Shown piece after piece: positions 8,036-18,744 of a stretch of 64,000 bases of DNA. The notes beneath the pieces are model-generated. The model did not search any database, was not told where the DNA came from, and worked only from the letters and a program-made list of their open reading frames with translations. The stretch lies in assembly GCA_019054805.1 (NCBI GenBank), contig JAHQIY010000021.1:62001-126000 (forward strand). Direction: 5' to 3'. This stretch comes from Brachionus manjavacas (taxonomy: Eukaryota; Rotifera; Eurotatoria; Ploima; Brachionidae). The position numbers were made by a program, and so were the translations under genes. Position 1 is the stretch's first letter. Each line of letters begins with the position of its first letter.

Positions 8036-9985
8036 TTATAGTCCTGTATAAATTGCGTAAAAATAGGCAAAAGCCATTAATAATACTGCCCCTAACAAGG
8101 TGGCGGCTATATATAAACTTACACTTTTGTTTTTTGCTATATAAAATAATTGTGCAAATTTAAGCGTATAAGCAGAAGTAAACCCAGCAACATATTTATT
8201 AACTATTAGGCTATCTACTTGCTTTAGTAAATCTGCTATAATGTTAAAACCTTTTAATATAGCATTGTATAAATGGTTTAAATATAATTTATTGTGCAAA
8301 ACGCCGTATATTATAGGCGATAACCCTTTTAATTTAGCTGTTATGCCGGCTTCTCTAATATATAAAGCATAGGTAAAAAACAGTGCAATTAACATAAGAA
8401 TTACAGAATACACTAATACTTCGTGGTCTAAAATTTCGTAATCAGCAGAGTTAAAAAACGCATAGTTAGTTATAGCAGATTTCCAAAATAAGGTTGCGTT
8501 TAGGCCTACAAAGTCATCAAACAACATGTAGCCAGCAAATACGGCAAAAATTGCTAAAATTATTAATATGCTAGATATTCCCATATTTTTAGGGTGCAAT
8601 ACCGCCGTAGTGTTTTTACCATGAAAAGTATAAAAAATTAAACGTAAAGAATAAAAAGCCGTAAATAATATACCCGTTACCCCACTATAAAAAGCAAACC
8701 CTGCATACGGATTAGTGCTTTCTTTTAACATAGAAAGGATTGCTTCTTTAGAATAATACCCAGAAAAAAAGTATACCCCCATTAAAGAGAAAAACCCAGC
8801 CAACATTGTTATATAAGTAATAGGCATTTTTTTATACAAACCGCCCAATTGCTTAATATTTTGTACACCTGTAGCAAAAATTACACTACCGGCTCCTAAA
8901 AATAGCAAGGCTTTAAAAAAAGCATGGGTAAATAAATGATAAACCGACCCATACGTATACCCAACGCCCAACGCTAAAAACATATAACCCAGTTGCGATA
9001 TGGTAGAGTAAGCAATAATTTTTTTAATATCGTCTTCTACACAAGCCTGAATAGAAGCATAAACCAGAGTAATACTAGCAACCAACAAAATAATTTGATT
9101 GTTAAATATATATATTTGATACAACGGGCTTAATTTTATAACTAAAAACACCCCCGCAGTAACCATGGTAGCAGCGTGCAATAACGCAGATACTGGCGTA
9201 GGGGCTTCCATAGCATCTGGTAGCCAAATATGAAAAATAATTTGTGCAGATTTAGTAAAAGCAGCAATTAAAACTAGCAAACCTATTACATTTACCAAAA
9301 CAAACTGGTGATTAAATAATGTAAAAGTGTAATCTTTATAATTTGCTATAGTACTATTAATTTGTGCAAATTCTACACTATTAGTTAACGAAAACAACCC
9401 AAATATTGCTAACATTAAAGCAATATCAGAAGCCTTGTTAATAAAAAAAGCTTTTAAGGCCGAATAATTAGCCACCGAATTTTTATAATAAAATAATATT
9501 AATAAGTAAGATACAAAGCTTACGCCTTCCCACCCTATTAACATGGTTACTAAATTATTTGCACTAACCAACACAAACATAGAAACCACAAATAAGCTAA
9601 TGTAACTACAAAATCTTGCTATGTTTTCGTTATGGTGAAAATAAAAATAACTGTAAAACATAACCAATAAAGATATAAAAGAAATTAGCAATATAAACGC
9701 AGATGTAAAACTATCAAAGGTAAAAGTCCAGTTTACGGTAAAATCGTTAACGGCAAACCATTCGCCCAAACTTAACGTTATAGGCAAAGCGTTTTGTTTA
9801 GTTTGTGTAAACACAATAAAAGCAACCACTGTAGTAGTAAACAAACTAATAACCACTATAAGCCAACTGGTGCGGTCTATAGTTTTTTTACTATCGGTAG
9901 TGTTAAAAATATAACTATAATAACTTAAATATAGCGTTATAAAAAAACTTATTAATGGTAATATGTATATAGATGCCAATAACAT
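8036..9985 (-). CDS. nuoL: NADH-quinone oxidoreductase subunit L
   Basis: NuoL is the distal antiporter-like subunit, with a long lateral helix along the membrane arm. The 649 residues include about 16 membrane segments. Signature motifs are GWEGVSFVSYLLI (TM5 Glu), the TM7 Lys in FTKSAQI, and WLPDAMEAPTPVSALLHAA. The C-terminal lateral helix and final transmembrane anchor are present, so the protein is full length. It starts 1 bp after the nuoK stop. Confidence 0.97.
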   Translation of the reverse strand: MLLASIYILPLISFFITLYLSYYSYIFNTTDSKKTIDRTSWLIVVISLFTTTVVAFIVFTQTKQNALPITLSLGEWFAVNDFTVNWTFTFDSFTSAFILLISFISLLVMFYSYFYFHHNENIARFCSYISLFVVSMFVLVSANNLVTMLIGWEGVSFVSYLLILFYYKNSVANYSALKAFFINKASDIALMLAIFGLFSLTNSVEFAQINSTIANYKDYTFTLFNHQFVLVNVIGLLVLIAAFTKSAQIIFHIWLPDAMEAPTPVSALLHAATMVTAGVFLVIKLSPLYQIYIFNNQIILLVASITLVYASIQACVEDDIKKIIAYSTISQLGYMFLALGVGYTYGSVYHLFTHAFFKALLFLGAGSVIFATGVQNIKQLGGLYKKMPITYITMLAGFFSLMGVYFFSGYYSKEAILSMLKESTNPYAGFAFYSGVTGILFTAFYSLRLIFYTFHGKNTTAVLHPKNMGISSILIILAIFAVFAGYMLFDDFVGLNATLFWKSAITNYAFFNSADYEILDHEVLVYSVILMLIALFFTYALYIREAGITAKLKGLSPIIYGVLHNKLYLNHLYNAILKGFNIIADLLKQVDSLIVNKYVAGFTSAYTLKFAQLFYIAKNKSVSLYIAATLLGAVLLMAFAYFYAIYTGL

Positions 9986-9986
9986 T

Positions 9987-10295
9987 TTATCCTCTTAAAT
10001 CTTGTAAATCGTCTACCCAAATAGAACTATTTTTATAATAATATACTACTAAAAACATTAACAACAAAGCCATTTCGCAAGCAGAAACCGCCAATATAAA
10101 CATTACAAAAATATGCCCTGTTATATTATTTAAATAACTTGCAAAAGTAACAAAATTTAACGCCACGGCTAATAATATTATTTCTATAGATAATATTAAA
10201 GATATAATACTTTTTTTACTAAAAAACATTCCAAAAATTCCAATACTAAATAAAATAGTACTTAATATTAAATAATGTAGGGTGTAATCTTGCAT
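9987..10295 (-). CDS. nuoK: NADH-quinone oxidoreductase subunit K
   Basis: NuoK is a small three-helix membrane subunit of complex I and part of the proton channel near the quinone site. At 102 residues the length is standard. The two essential intramembrane glutamates are seen in LSIEIILLAVALNFV and SACEMALLLMFLV. Its start overlaps the nuoJ stop by 1 bp, indicating translational coupling. Confidence 0.96.
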   Translation of the reverse strand: MQDYTLHYLILSTILFSIGIFGMFFSKKSIISLILSIEIILLAVALNFVTFASYLNNITGHIFVMFILAVSACEMALLLMFLVVYYYKNSSIWVDDLQDLRG

Positions 10296-10885
10296 TATTT
10301 AACTCCTTCTTTATTGTTTACTTTTGTTAATTTAACCGAAGAAAAAGGCTTTACACTGCTTTGATGAGCCATACTTTGTTTATACGTATTATTTATAGGG
10401 TTAGGTTCTATAGCCATAACCACGCCAATTAATGTTATTAATAGCATTACACCTAGCACTAAAAATACATAAAAATAGTTATTATACAAGGCAATACCTA
10501 TATTACCTAACGAATTTAAATTGCTTACACTGGCAGATGCATTAGTAAAGGCATTGGCTTTTACAATTAGCAAAATTACCTCTATAGCAAATACAAAAAC
10601 TAAAATACCAGAAAAAATAACTAATTTATTTAAGTTGGTGCGTTTTTTTAGTTCGTTTAAATTAATAAGCATAATTACAAATAAAAACACTACAGCCAAA
10701 GCCCCAACGTATAGTACAATTAAGGTTACGGCCAAAAATTCTGCATTTATTAATACAAATAAGCCGGCGGTGTTTAAAAATAAAAACACTAATAATAATA
10801 CCGAATATACCGGATTAACCGCCAAAACTACGCCTAATGCAGATATTACACTTAAAATAGCAAAAATATAAAATATTATACCCAT
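10295..10885 (-). CDS. nuoJ: NADH-quinone oxidoreductase subunit J
   Basis: NuoJ is a five-helix membrane subunit of complex I whose TM3 changes shape during the catalytic cycle. The 196-residue protein contains the conserved NPVYSVLLLVFLFLNTAGLF and LYVGALAVVFLFVIML segments. The C-terminal 40 residues are polar and extend past the last helix. It lies between nuoI (17-bp gap) and nuoK (1-bp overlap). Confidence 0.96.
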   Translation of the reverse strand: MGIIFYIFAILSVISALGVVLAVNPVYSVLLLVFLFLNTAGLFVLINAEFLAVTLIVLYVGALAVVFLFVIMLINLNELKKRTNLNKLVIFSGILVFVFAIEVILLIVKANAFTNASASVSNLNSLGNIGIALYNNYFYVFLVLGVMLLITLIGVVMAIEPNPINNTYKQSMAHQSSVKPFSSVKLTKVNNKEGVK

Positions 10886-10902
10886 GGTTTTTCCTTTTTA
10901 TT

Positions 10903-11394
10903 TTATCTGTATGGTGCTAAAACTTTTAGCTTTTCTTTAAGATAATTCTCGTAAATTGTGCCATTGTGTAACAATTTATTTTTATCGTAAATTAATTCTT
11001 GCAACGAATACGTGGCGTACTGAGTATTATTAGTTTGCACAATAGCATCGGTTGGGCAAGCGTCTTCGCATAGTCCACAAAAAATACACTTACTTAAGTC
11101 TATATCGTACCTAATGGTTCTACGGCTACCGTCTGCTCTTTTTTCGCCTTCTATGGTAATTGCCTGTGCTGGGCAAATAGCTTCGCATAGTTTGCAAGAT
11201 ATACAACGCTCTTCGCCGTTATCGTATCTTCTTAGGGCGTGTTCGCCTTTAAACTTAAAGCCTAAGTTATTTTTTTCGTACGGATAATTAACCGTAACTT
11301 TAGGGTAAAACATATACTTTACCACCAAGGCAATACCGCTTAAAATATCTAATAACAATAAAGATTTAAAAAAATGTGTTATTTTGTTTAACAT
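10903..11394 (-). CDS. nuoI: NADH-quinone oxidoreductase subunit I
   Basis: NuoI carries iron-sulfur clusters N6a and N6b that pass electrons from NuoG to NuoB. The 163-residue protein has two complete 4Fe-4S motifs: Cys64/67/70/74 ([11 protein letters not shown]) and Cys103/106/109/113 ([11 protein letters not shown]). An amphipathic N-terminal stretch binds the membrane arm. Length matches alphaproteobacterial and mitochondrial TYKY homologues. Confidence 0.97.
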   Translation of the reverse strand: MLNKITHFFKSLLLLDILSGIALVVKYMFYPKVTVNYPYEKNNLGFKFKGEHALRRYDNGEERCISCKLCEAICPAQAITIEGEKRADGSRRTIRYDIDLSKCIFCGLCEDACPTDAIVQTNNTQYATYSLQELIYDKNKLLHNGTIYENYLKEKLKVLAPYR

Positions 11395-11409
11395 AGTTTA
11401 CTCTTTTTA

Positions 11410-12468
11410 TTAGTTAATAATTTTTAAAATTATAGCTATTACAAAAAAACCAAATAAGGTTATTGGTAAAAATACTTTCCAACCTAAATGCATTAGTTGG
11501 TCGTAGCGGTATCTTGGTAATACACTACGCACTAATATTATTAAAGATAGCACAAACACGGTTTTTAATACAAACCAAAAAAAACTTGGAATATAAGCAA
11601 AAACACTAAAATCTACTAAAGGCAACCAACCGCCTAAAAATAAAATGGTAAATAAAGCAGACATTAATATCATATTAGCGTATTCTGCTAAAAAAAACAA
11701 AGCAAACAAAAAGCCAGAATATTCGGTATGAAAACCCCCTACTATATCTGCTTCGCCTTCGGCTAAATCAAACGGATGACGGTTAGTTTCGGCTAAAATT
11801 ATTATAAAAAACAATATAGCTAACGGAAACAACAATACAAAGTTCCATATATGTTGTTGCGATAACACAATTTGGCTTAAATTTAAAGACCCCGAAACCA
11901 ACACAACACATAAAATTATCATGCTTAAAGATAATTCGTACGAAATCATTTGAGCCGAAGACCTAATTGCACCCATTAACGGAAACTGCGAATTACTAGC
12001 ATAACCAGCTATTATAACCCCATATACCCCAAGGGCAGATGTGGCTAAAATATATAATATACCTAAATTAATGTTAGAAAAAGCCATTCCTTCTTCTAAC
12101 GGAATAACCGCCCACGCCAACAAGGCTAATACAAAAGTTATTATAGGAGCCAAAAAAAACAAAAATTTATTAGCATTATACGGAATAATACTTTCTTTTA
12201 ATATTAACTTAACGCCATCGTAAATTGGTTGTAGCAACCCAAAAAAACCAACCACATTGGGGCCTTTGCGTAAGTGGGCTAAACCATGAATTTTACGCTC
12301 TAACCAAGTGGCATAGGCAACGGCCATCATTATTATTAAAATAACTAAAAATATTTTTACTATTAACGCTATTAAATCTATAGTGCTGTTTTGTATATGC
12401 CCTAAACCCACTAAAGTTAACAAGTAAAAAATAAAATTATTTATAAAGTTAGATATTACTGCTAGCAT
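11410..12468 (-). CDS. nuoH: NADH-quinone oxidoreductase subunit H
   Basis: NuoH forms most of the quinone-binding chamber at the junction of the two arms of complex I. The 352-residue protein has about eight or nine helices. It keeps the conserved loops ERKIHGLAHLRKGPN and DLAEGEADIVGGFHTEYS, whose charged residues link quinone reduction to proton pumping. Its start overlaps the end of nuoG by 20 bp. Confidence 0.97.
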   Translation of the reverse strand: MLAVISNFINNFIFYLLTLVGLGHIQNSTIDLIALIVKIFLVILIIMMAVAYATWLERKIHGLAHLRKGPNVVGFFGLLQPIYDGVKLILKESIIPYNANKFLFFLAPIITFVLALLAWAVIPLEEGMAFSNINLGILYILATSALGVYGVIIAGYASNSQFPLMGAIRSSAQMISYELSLSMIILCVVLVSGSLNLSQIVLSQQHIWNFVLLFPLAILFFIIILAETNRHPFDLAEGEADIVGGFHTEYSGFLFALFFLAEYANMILMSALFTILFLGGWLPLVDFSVFAYIPSFFWFVLKTVFVLSLIILVRSVLPRYRYDQLMHLGWKVFLPITLFGFFVIAIILKIIN

Positions 12469-14533
12469 TTTTACCTACTGTGTTATTTTGTGTATTAGTT
12501 TGTAATAATTTAACAATTTGATGCATTTTTACAGAGTTTTTGCTAATAATATCTGTTATATAATAATTGCTTATATAATTACTACTTTTTACAGAATTTA
12601 TTATAGCATTATTGCTACAATTAGTGTAGTTATAATTTATAAAAGTGCCACTTAAGTTAGGGTGTGCTTTAAATAAATCTTCTCTAAGTTGTTGCAAAGT
12701 GTTAAATGGTAAGTTTATATTTAGCATATTAGCTATTTGTTTAACTATTTTCCAATCTTCTTTACTTTGCCCTACATTGGCAATAGCTTTATTTGCTTGC
12801 TGAATTCTGCCTTCGGTATTAATATAGGTACAGTCTTTTTCTAGCCATAAGCTACCTGGTAAAATTACGTTGGCGTGTTTTGCGCCTTCGTCTCCGTGGT
12901 GCCCTTGGTAAATAATAAAGGTATCTTTAGATATTTTACTAAAATCTATGTTATCTACCCCTACTAACCACAATACTTTTATATTGCCTAGGTTGGCTTC
13001 GTTTACAATATCGTTAACGCCATACAAATGGTTAGAACCAGTAAAGCCCAACGCCAAACCATTTACTAACGCTGTAGATGTTTGCACAACGCTAAAGCCT
13101 ATCCAGTTATTATTAATTAGGTTAAATTTTTCCGAAATTTGCTTGCAAACTTCTATAATTTCATTATAATTGCCGTTAGTTAAAGCCCCTAAGCCTAAAA
13201 TTAACATAGGGTTTGTTGCTTGTTTTAACACTTGGCTAAAATTGTGTTTTTCGTTTAAAATATCGTTTAGTAAGGCTAAATCGTTACCTAAATAGTTATA
13301 TTTATAGGTTAAATTGGTAGCACTTTGGCCTATTAGTGCAATTTGCGTGTTACCTTGTAAATATTTTTTACGAATTCTAGCATTAATTATAGGTGCCTCG
13401 TTTACTAAATTAGTACCTACCAATAAAATTGCATCGGCGTGGTCTATATTTTCTATTTTAGTGTTAAACAAATAGCTACTTGGGTCTGCTGGGTTAAACA
13501 AAATATTGTTGGTTCTGCAGTCTATTTTAGATATATTTAATTCGGTAGCTAGCTGTTTAAGTGCAAAAATGGTTTCTAAATCTACAAAATCGCCTGTAAT
13601 AATAGCACTTTCATTAGTGTTGGTATTTTTTAAAGCGTTTACCACACTATTTAGGGCTTCATCCCATAAAACTGGGGTTAGTTTATTGTTAATTTTAACC
13701 ATAGGGGTATCTAAACGTTGTACCCGCAAAGCATCTACAATGTAACGGCTTTTATCTGCCAACCATTCTTCGTTTACGCTATAGTTTAACCTTGGTAAAA
13801 TACGCAATACCGATACTAAAGATGAATCCACTTTAATATTGCTACCAACTGCATCCATTATATCTATAGAGTTAGTGCTTATTAGCTCCCACGGGCGGGC
13901 TTTATATGCGTAAGAAGAATTAGTTAAAGCACCTACTGGGCACACATCGGCAATATTGCCAGATAAATTAGAAGATATAGTTTTATTAACATAAGCGGTT
14001 ACTTCGGTATGTTCGCCACGGCCTATTCCGCCAATTTCTTCTACTCCGGCTATTTCGGTGGCAAATCTTATGCATCTGGTGCAATGAATACATCTAGTCA
14101 TGTAAGCGTCTATTAATGGGCCAAATTCTTTTTTAGCCACTGCACGCTTAGGTACATTAATAGCACTTTTGTCTAGTCCGTGTCTGTAGGTTAGGTCTTG
14201 CAGGTCGCACTCGCCACCTTTGTCGCAAATGGGGCAATCTAACGGATGATTAACTAAAATCATTTCTAATACAGTTTTTCTACCTTCGTCTACCTTGGCA
14301 TTATTGGTAATAATTTCCATATTTTCGGCAACGGTAGTAACGCACGAAGGCACAAGCTTAGGTGCATTTTTAATTTCTACTAAGCACATTCTGCAGTTAC
14401 CTACTGCGGGTAGTAGTTCGTGGTAACAAAATCTTGGCACTGCAACACCGTGTAAATCGCAAGCTTGCATAATGCTTAATTTACTATCTACAACGTAATC
14501 TACGCCGTTTATTTTTATATTTACATTAGACAT
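12449..14533 (-). CDS. nuoG: NADH-quinone oxidoreductase subunit G
   Basis: NuoG is the largest subunit of the peripheral arm and holds several iron-sulfur clusters. Ligands are complete: 2Fe-2S (Cys36/47/50/64), His96 with Cys100/103/109 (cluster N5), and Cys148/151/154/198 (N4). The C-terminal molybdopterin-oxidoreductase-like domain is present but, as usual, not catalytic. The extra cluster N7 motif of some bacteria is not seen. At 694 residues it has normal alphaproteobacterial length. It follows nuoF by 1 bp. Confidence 0.96.
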   Translation of the reverse strand: MSNVNIKINGVDYVVDSKLSIMQACDLHGVAVPRFCYHELLPAVGNCRMCLVEIKNAPKLVPSCVTTVAENMEIITNNAKVDEGRKTVLEMILVNHPLDCPICDKGGECDLQDLTYRHGLDKSAINVPKRAVAKKEFGPLIDAYMTRCIHCTRCIRFATEIAGVEEIGGIGRGEHTEVTAYVNKTISSNLSGNIADVCPVGALTNSSYAYKARPWELISTNSIDIMDAVGSNIKVDSSLVSVLRILPRLNYSVNEEWLADKSRYIVDALRVQRLDTPMVKINNKLTPVLWDEALNSVVNALKNTNTNESAIITGDFVDLETIFALKQLATELNISKIDCRTNNILFNPADPSSYLFNTKIENIDHADAILLVGTNLVNEAPIINARIRKKYLQGNTQIALIGQSATNLTYKYNYLGNDLALLNDILNEKHNFSQVLKQATNPMLILGLGALTNGNYNEIIEVCKQISEKFNLINNNWIGFSVVQTSTALVNGLALGFTGSNHLYGVNDIVNEANLGNIKVLWLVGVDNIDFSKISKDTFIIYQGHHGDEGAKHANVILPGSLWLEKDCTYINTEGRIQQANKAIANVGQSKEDWKIVKQIANMLNINLPFNTLQQLREDLFKAHPNLSGTFINYNYTNCSNNAIINSVKSSNYISNYYITDIISKNSVKMHQIVKLLQTNTQNNTVGKNASSNI

Positions 14534-14534
14534 T

Positions 14535-15791
14535 TTAGTTTCCTGCTAAACTTTGTTTTATGTTTTCTTTATAGTGTTTTAAAATACCATTAACGCAAAA
14601 TACGTTAGCATCGTTTAATGCACAAATGGTTGTACCTATGGTACGTTTTAAAGTATCTTCTACAATATCTACTTCTGTTGCGGTAGCGGTTTTATTGTAA
14701 ATTTTTTCTATTAGTTTTAGCACCGCACCCGAACCTTCTCTGCACGGAGAACACTGCCCGCAGCTTTCTTCGTGGTAAAAAGCGGTTAGGCATTTTAATA
14801 GTTCTATCATATCGGTATTTTTAGGAATAACAATAATAGCGCCTGTGCCTAACATACTACCATGATTTTTTACACTGTCGTAATCCATAGTTAGGTTATC
14901 TGCCATATGTGCCGGAATAATAGGCGAAGACGACCCACCTGGTATAACTGCCATAAAGTTATCCCAACCGCCAATTACACCGCCGGCGTGTTTATCTATA
15001 ATTTCTTTAAACGAAATTCCTAGCTCTTCTTCTACCACGCAAGGGTTATTAACAGCCCCGCTTATGCAAAATAATTTAGTGCCTGCACCGGCCTCTTTTG
15101 CACCTAAGCTTTGATACCAACTAGCACCGTTGCGTAAAATAGTAGGCACCACTGCAATGGTTTCTACATTATTAATTATGGTAGGCATTCCGTATAAACC
15201 AACATTAGCCGGAAAAGGAGGCTTAATTCTAGGAAAACCCTTTTTGCCTTCTAAACTTTCTAGCAATGCAGATTCTTCGCCACAAATGTAGGCACCTGCA
15301 CCCATGTGTACGTAAATATCTAAATTATATAAACCATTTAAGCAATTTTTACCTAAAAAGCCGTTATCGTAAGCATCTTTTATTGCTTGGTTTAGTTTTT
15401 CGGTTTCTTGGTAAAATTCGCCCCTAATGTAAATGTAGCAAGCTTTGGCACCAACGGCGTAGCTAGCTATTATGCAACCTTCTACTAGTTTATAGGGTTC
15501 GTGGCGTAAAATTTCGCGGTCTTTACAGGTTCCTGGTTCGCCTTCGTCTCCGTTTATAACTAAATATTTATCTCTGGTATCGTTGGGGTTTATAAAGCTC
15601 CATTTAGTGCCGGTAGAAAAACCTGCTCCGCCCCTGCCTCTTAAACCAGACTTTTTCATTTCATCTATAATATATTCTCTACCTTTTTGTAGAATATCTT
15701 GTAAATGTACAAAATCACCTAATTTTTTAGCATTTTCAAAATTTACTTCTAACTGACCGTATAAATTGTTAAATACTCTGTTGTTTGCCAT
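14535..15791 (-). CDS. nuoF: NADH-quinone oxidoreductase subunit F
   Basis: NuoF binds NADH, FMN and the N3 cluster and is the entry point of electrons into complex I. Motifs in the 418-residue protein are GRGGAGF (52-58, FMN/NADH site), [13 protein letters not shown] (81-93) and the 4Fe-4S ligands Cys344/347/350 with Cys390. All are intact. It lies 15 bp from nuoE. Confidence 0.97.
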   Translation of the reverse strand: MANNRVFNNLYGQLEVNFENAKKLGDFVHLQDILQKGREYIIDEMKKSGLRGRGGAGFSTGTKWSFINPNDTRDKYLVINGDEGEPGTCKDREILRHEPYKLVEGCIIASYAVGAKACYIYIRGEFYQETEKLNQAIKDAYDNGFLGKNCLNGLYNLDIYVHMGAGAYICGEESALLESLEGKKGFPRIKPPFPANVGLYGMPTIINNVETIAVVPTILRNGASWYQSLGAKEAGAGTKLFCISGAVNNPCVVEEELGISFKEIIDKHAGGVIGGWDNFMAVIPGGSSSPIIPAHMADNLTMDYDSVKNHGSMLGTGAIIVIPKNTDMIELLKCLTAFYHEESCGQCSPCREGSGAVLKLIEKIYNKTATATEVDIVEDTLKRTIGTTICALNDANVFCVNGILKHYKENIKQSLAGN

Positions 15792-15806
15792 TGTAATTTA
15801 CCTTTT

Positions 15807-16346
15807 TTAAATGTGTACTGGTTTTTTTACTATAATTAGTTCTTCTAGCGGTTTGCCTGCTTTTAAGTTATTTATTAGGGTTAAAAGTTTGTCTTTGGTT
15901 AGGTCTTCGTAATAAAAGTTATTAATTTTTATAGCCGGTGCCCCAACACAAACACCCAAGCACCCTACAGATTGTATAGAAAACAAGCCATCTGCAGAAA
16001 CACTAGCGGTTTGTAGCCCTGTAATTTCTTTAATGTAGTTAAATAAATCGTTACCATTTTTTAAAAAACATACCACCGAATTACAAAAACTAATATGGTA
16101 CTTGCCCACTGGTTTTAACTGATACATGTGGTAAAAATTTGCTACTTCAAAAAAAGCCATTTCCGAAACCTGCAAATAATTAGCTAAATAGCTAATAACG
16201 TGCTTGTTTAAATAACCGCCGTTTTGGTCTTGTGCTAAGGTAAGTAAAGGCATTATAGCACTAAAGCGATTTTGTTGTGGGTATTTGCTAACAATTTCTT
16301 TAGCTTTTTCTAAGTTATTAGCGTTAAAACAAAAAGTTGTAGTCAT
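15807..16346 (-). CDS. nuoE: NADH-quinone oxidoreductase subunit E
   Basis: NuoE carries the off-path 2Fe-2S cluster N1a beside NuoF. The 179-residue thioredoxin-like protein has its four ligands at Cys88/93 and Cys129/133 (CLGVC). Its ATG overlaps the nuoD stop by 1 bp, indicating coupled translation. Length is a little shorter than most alphaproteobacterial homologues, but the fold-defining parts are present. Confidence 0.96.
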   Translation of the reverse strand: MTTTFCFNANNLEKAKEIVSKYPQQNRFSAIMPLLTLAQDQNGGYLNKHVISYLANYLQVSEMAFFEVANFYHMYQLKPVGKYHISFCNSVVCFLKNGNDLFNYIKEITGLQTASVSADGLFSIQSVGCLGVCVGAPAIKINNFYYEDLTKDKLLTLINNLKAGKPLEELIIVKKPVHI

Positions 16347-17524
16347 TATCTATCTATCTCCCCTAGTACTAAATCTAAGCTACCTAAAATTGCAGCTAAG
16401 TCTGATAATTGATGGTTAGGCATAATGCTTGGTAAACAAAATAAATGTGCTAAGCCGTTAGATCTTAAATGGGCACGGTATGGTTTGTTACCCCCTTGCG
16501 AAACTAAAAACACGCCAAATTCACCAGAAGGAGTTTCGGTAGCTACATAAACTTGCCCCGCAGGTACGCTAAAACCTTGCGAAAATAATTTAAAGTGATG
16601 AATCATTGCTTCCATAGATTCTTTCATATCTGCACGTTTTGGTGCAGTAAATTTATAATTATCTAATAAATGCAAGCCTTGTGGCATATTTTTTATACAT
16701 TGTTTTACTAGCTTTAAACTTTCGTGTACTTCTAATATTCTAACTAAATATCTATCGTAACAATCGCCATTGCTACCTATAGGAACATCAAAATCTAGTT
16801 CGCTGTAAACTTCGTAGCTTTCGGCTTTACGTAAATCCCAAGCAATACCGCTGGCACGTAAGTTAGAACCACTAAAAGCAAAGTCTAAGGCTTGCTCTTT
16901 AGAAATAACGCCAATATCTACAGTACGTTGTTTAAAAATGCGGTTATTGGTAATTAGTTTGCACATATCTTTAAATTTTGGCTCAAAACTATCTGCCCAT
17001 TGGCTTACACGTTTTAAAAAATCGGCAGAAGTATCGGTGGCAACTCCGCCTACTCTAAAGTAGTTCATGTGTAGTCTACCGCCAGATATTTCTTCAAAAA
17101 AATCCATTATTTGTTCTCTAAGCTCGTAACCCCACATGGTTGGTGTCATTGCTCCGCAATCTAGGGCTTGGGCGGCTAAGCACAATAAATGCTTGTTAAT
17201 ACGGCTTAATTCTAAAAACAATACTCTAATGTACTGTGCACGCTTTGGTACATCTAGTTGCAATAGTTTTTCGGCTGCTAAAACCCAAGTGTGTTCGTAA
17301 TTTAATGGTGCAACGTAGTCTAGTCTGTCAAAATACGGAATATTTTGCATATAGGTTTTGTCTTCCATTAATTTTTCGGTGCCTCGGTGCAATTGCCCTA
17401 TTATTGGTTCTGCACGCTCTACTACTTCGCCGTTTAGTTCTAGCACTATACGTAATACCCCGTGCGAAGATGGGTGCTGTGGGCCAAAATTAACAATGGT
17501 ATTTTTTACTTTTTCTGTAGCCAT
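16346..17524 (-). CDS. nuoD: NADH-quinone oxidoreductase subunit D
   Basis: NuoD is the 49-kDa subunit lining the quinone pocket next to cluster N2. The 392-residue protein keeps GPQHPSSHGVLR near the N-terminus (with the quinone-binding His), HRGTEKLMEDK, and the C-terminal acidic LVLGEIDR end. It is not fused to NuoC, unlike in E. coli. It follows nuoC directly. Confidence 0.97.
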   Translation of the reverse strand: MATEKVKNTIVNFGPQHPSSHGVLRIVLELNGEVVERAEPIIGQLHRGTEKLMEDKTYMQNIPYFDRLDYVAPLNYEHTWVLAAEKLLQLDVPKRAQYIRVLFLELSRINKHLLCLAAQALDCGAMTPTMWGYELREQIMDFFEEISGGRLHMNYFRVGGVATDTSADFLKRVSQWADSFEPKFKDMCKLITNNRIFKQRTVDIGVISKEQALDFAFSGSNLRASGIAWDLRKAESYEVYSELDFDVPIGSNGDCYDRYLVRILEVHESLKLVKQCIKNMPQGLHLLDNYKFTAPKRADMKESMEAMIHHFKLFSQGFSVPAGQVYVATETPSGEFGVFLVSQGGNKPYRAHLRSNGLAHLFCLPSIMPNHQLSDLAAILGSLDLVLGEIDR

Positions 17525-18175
17525 TTATTCGTTACCATTTTTATTGTTTTTATTTAAGTAGGCAAAGGTTTCTGCCTCTATATTTTCTAGCCAAGGATTT
17601 TGATAGTTAAAACTACGGTAAGCTTGGCTTAGTTCTAATTGTTTGTACTCTACTTTTTGTGTATTAGGGTTATAAAAAACTTCGCTATAACCGGTAATAG
17701 GAAAATCTTTACGCAAAGGATGGCCGTTAAACCCAAAATCGTTTAATAACCTAGTTAAATTAGGGTGATTAACAAAGTAAATACCAAATAAATCCCATAT
17801 TTCACGCTCTAACCAAGTTGCACTGGTAAATACGTTGTGTGCAGATGGTATGTCTTCGTGTTCGTTTACATTAACCAACAATTGCAAACGCAAATTATGG
17901 TAAATGCTTAGCAAGTTATAAACCACAGAAAATCTGTTGTGCGGTTGGGCGTTATCTACGGCGGTAACATCCATTAACTGTGCAAAATTAGTTTCTTGGT
18001 TGTCTCTTAAAAAAGTTAAAATAGGCAATAATGCTTGTTTTTTAATTATAATAGTGCAATTGTAGTTGGTATTAATAATTTCTATTATATCGTTTTTAAA
18101 TTTACTTTCTACTAATTGCAAAATATTGCTTAGTAGGTTTGTATTTTGGTTGGTTGGTATATAATATGCTTTCAC
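17525..18175 (-). CDS. nuoC: NADH-quinone oxidoreductase subunit C
   Basis: NuoC is the 30-kDa structural subunit packed against NuoD and NuoB. The 216-residue protein has the family core EREIWDLFGIYFVNHP followed by the GHPLRKDFP turn. The start is GTG at 18175, preceded by AAAGG with good spacing; this choice gives a normal N-terminus. The gap to nuoB is 47 bp, the largest within the nuo cluster. Confidence 0.95.
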   Translation of the reverse strand: MKAYYIPTNQNTNLLSNILQLVESKFKNDIIEIINTNYNCTIIIKKQALLPILTFLRDNQETNFAQLMDVTAVDNAQPHNRFSVVYNLLSIYHNLRLQLLVNVNEHEDIPSAHNVFTSATWLEREIWDLFGIYFVNHPNLTRLLNDFGFNGHPLRKDFPITGYSEVFYNPNTQKVEYKQLELSQAYRSFNYQNPWLENIEAETFAYLNKNNKNGNE

Positions 18176-18222
18176 TTTTGTTACCTTTATTAAAATTACT
18201 ATAAAGCGATATTAAACGGTTT

Positions 18223-18744
18223 TTATACCGACATAACACCAGAATTTTTTATTTTCTTTTTTAACTGAAACAACCCATACAGCAAGGCTTCTGGCGTTGG
18301 TGGGCAACCCGGTACGTATACATCTACAGGTACTATTTTGTCTGACCCTTTAACCACAGAGTAAGAAAAATGGTAATACCCGCCGTTATTAGCACAAGAC
18401 CCCATTGATATTACGTATCTTGGTTCTGGCATTTGGTCGTACACTCGGCGTAATGCAGGTGCCATTTTGTTGGTTAAGGTTCCGGCTATTATCATTAAGT
18501 CTGATTGTCTGGGGCTAGGCCTAGGCATAGAACCAAAGCGGTCTAAATCGTATCTGGCGGTATAGGCGTGTATCATTTCTACTCCGCAACAGGCTAAGCC
18601 AAACGTCATTGGCCATATAGAATTAGATTGTATTTCGTTTATTAAAGCATCTATAGATGTTAAAATAAAACTTGGTTGTGGTTTTTTTGCTACATTGTTA
18701 AGTAAATCGTCTTGCTTTAGGTTAGGTTTGTTTGTTAGTTCCAT
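18223..18744 (-). CDS. nuoB: NADH-quinone oxidoreductase subunit B
   Basis: NuoB carries cluster N2, which reduces the quinone. Ligands are complete in the 173-residue protein: the tandem Cys52-Cys53 in [12 protein letters not shown], Cys117 in GSCANNGG, and Cys147 in VPGCPPTPE. Its start overlaps the end of nuoA by 10 bp. Confidence 0.97.
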   Translation of the reverse strand: MELTNKPNLKQDDLLNNVAKKPQPSFILTSIDALINEIQSNSIWPMTFGLACCGVEMIHAYTARYDLDRFGSMPRPSPRQSDLMIIAGTLTNKMAPALRRVYDQMPEPRYVISMGSCANNGGYYHFSYSVVKGSDKIVPVDVYVPGCPPTPEALLYGLFQLKKKIKNSGVMSV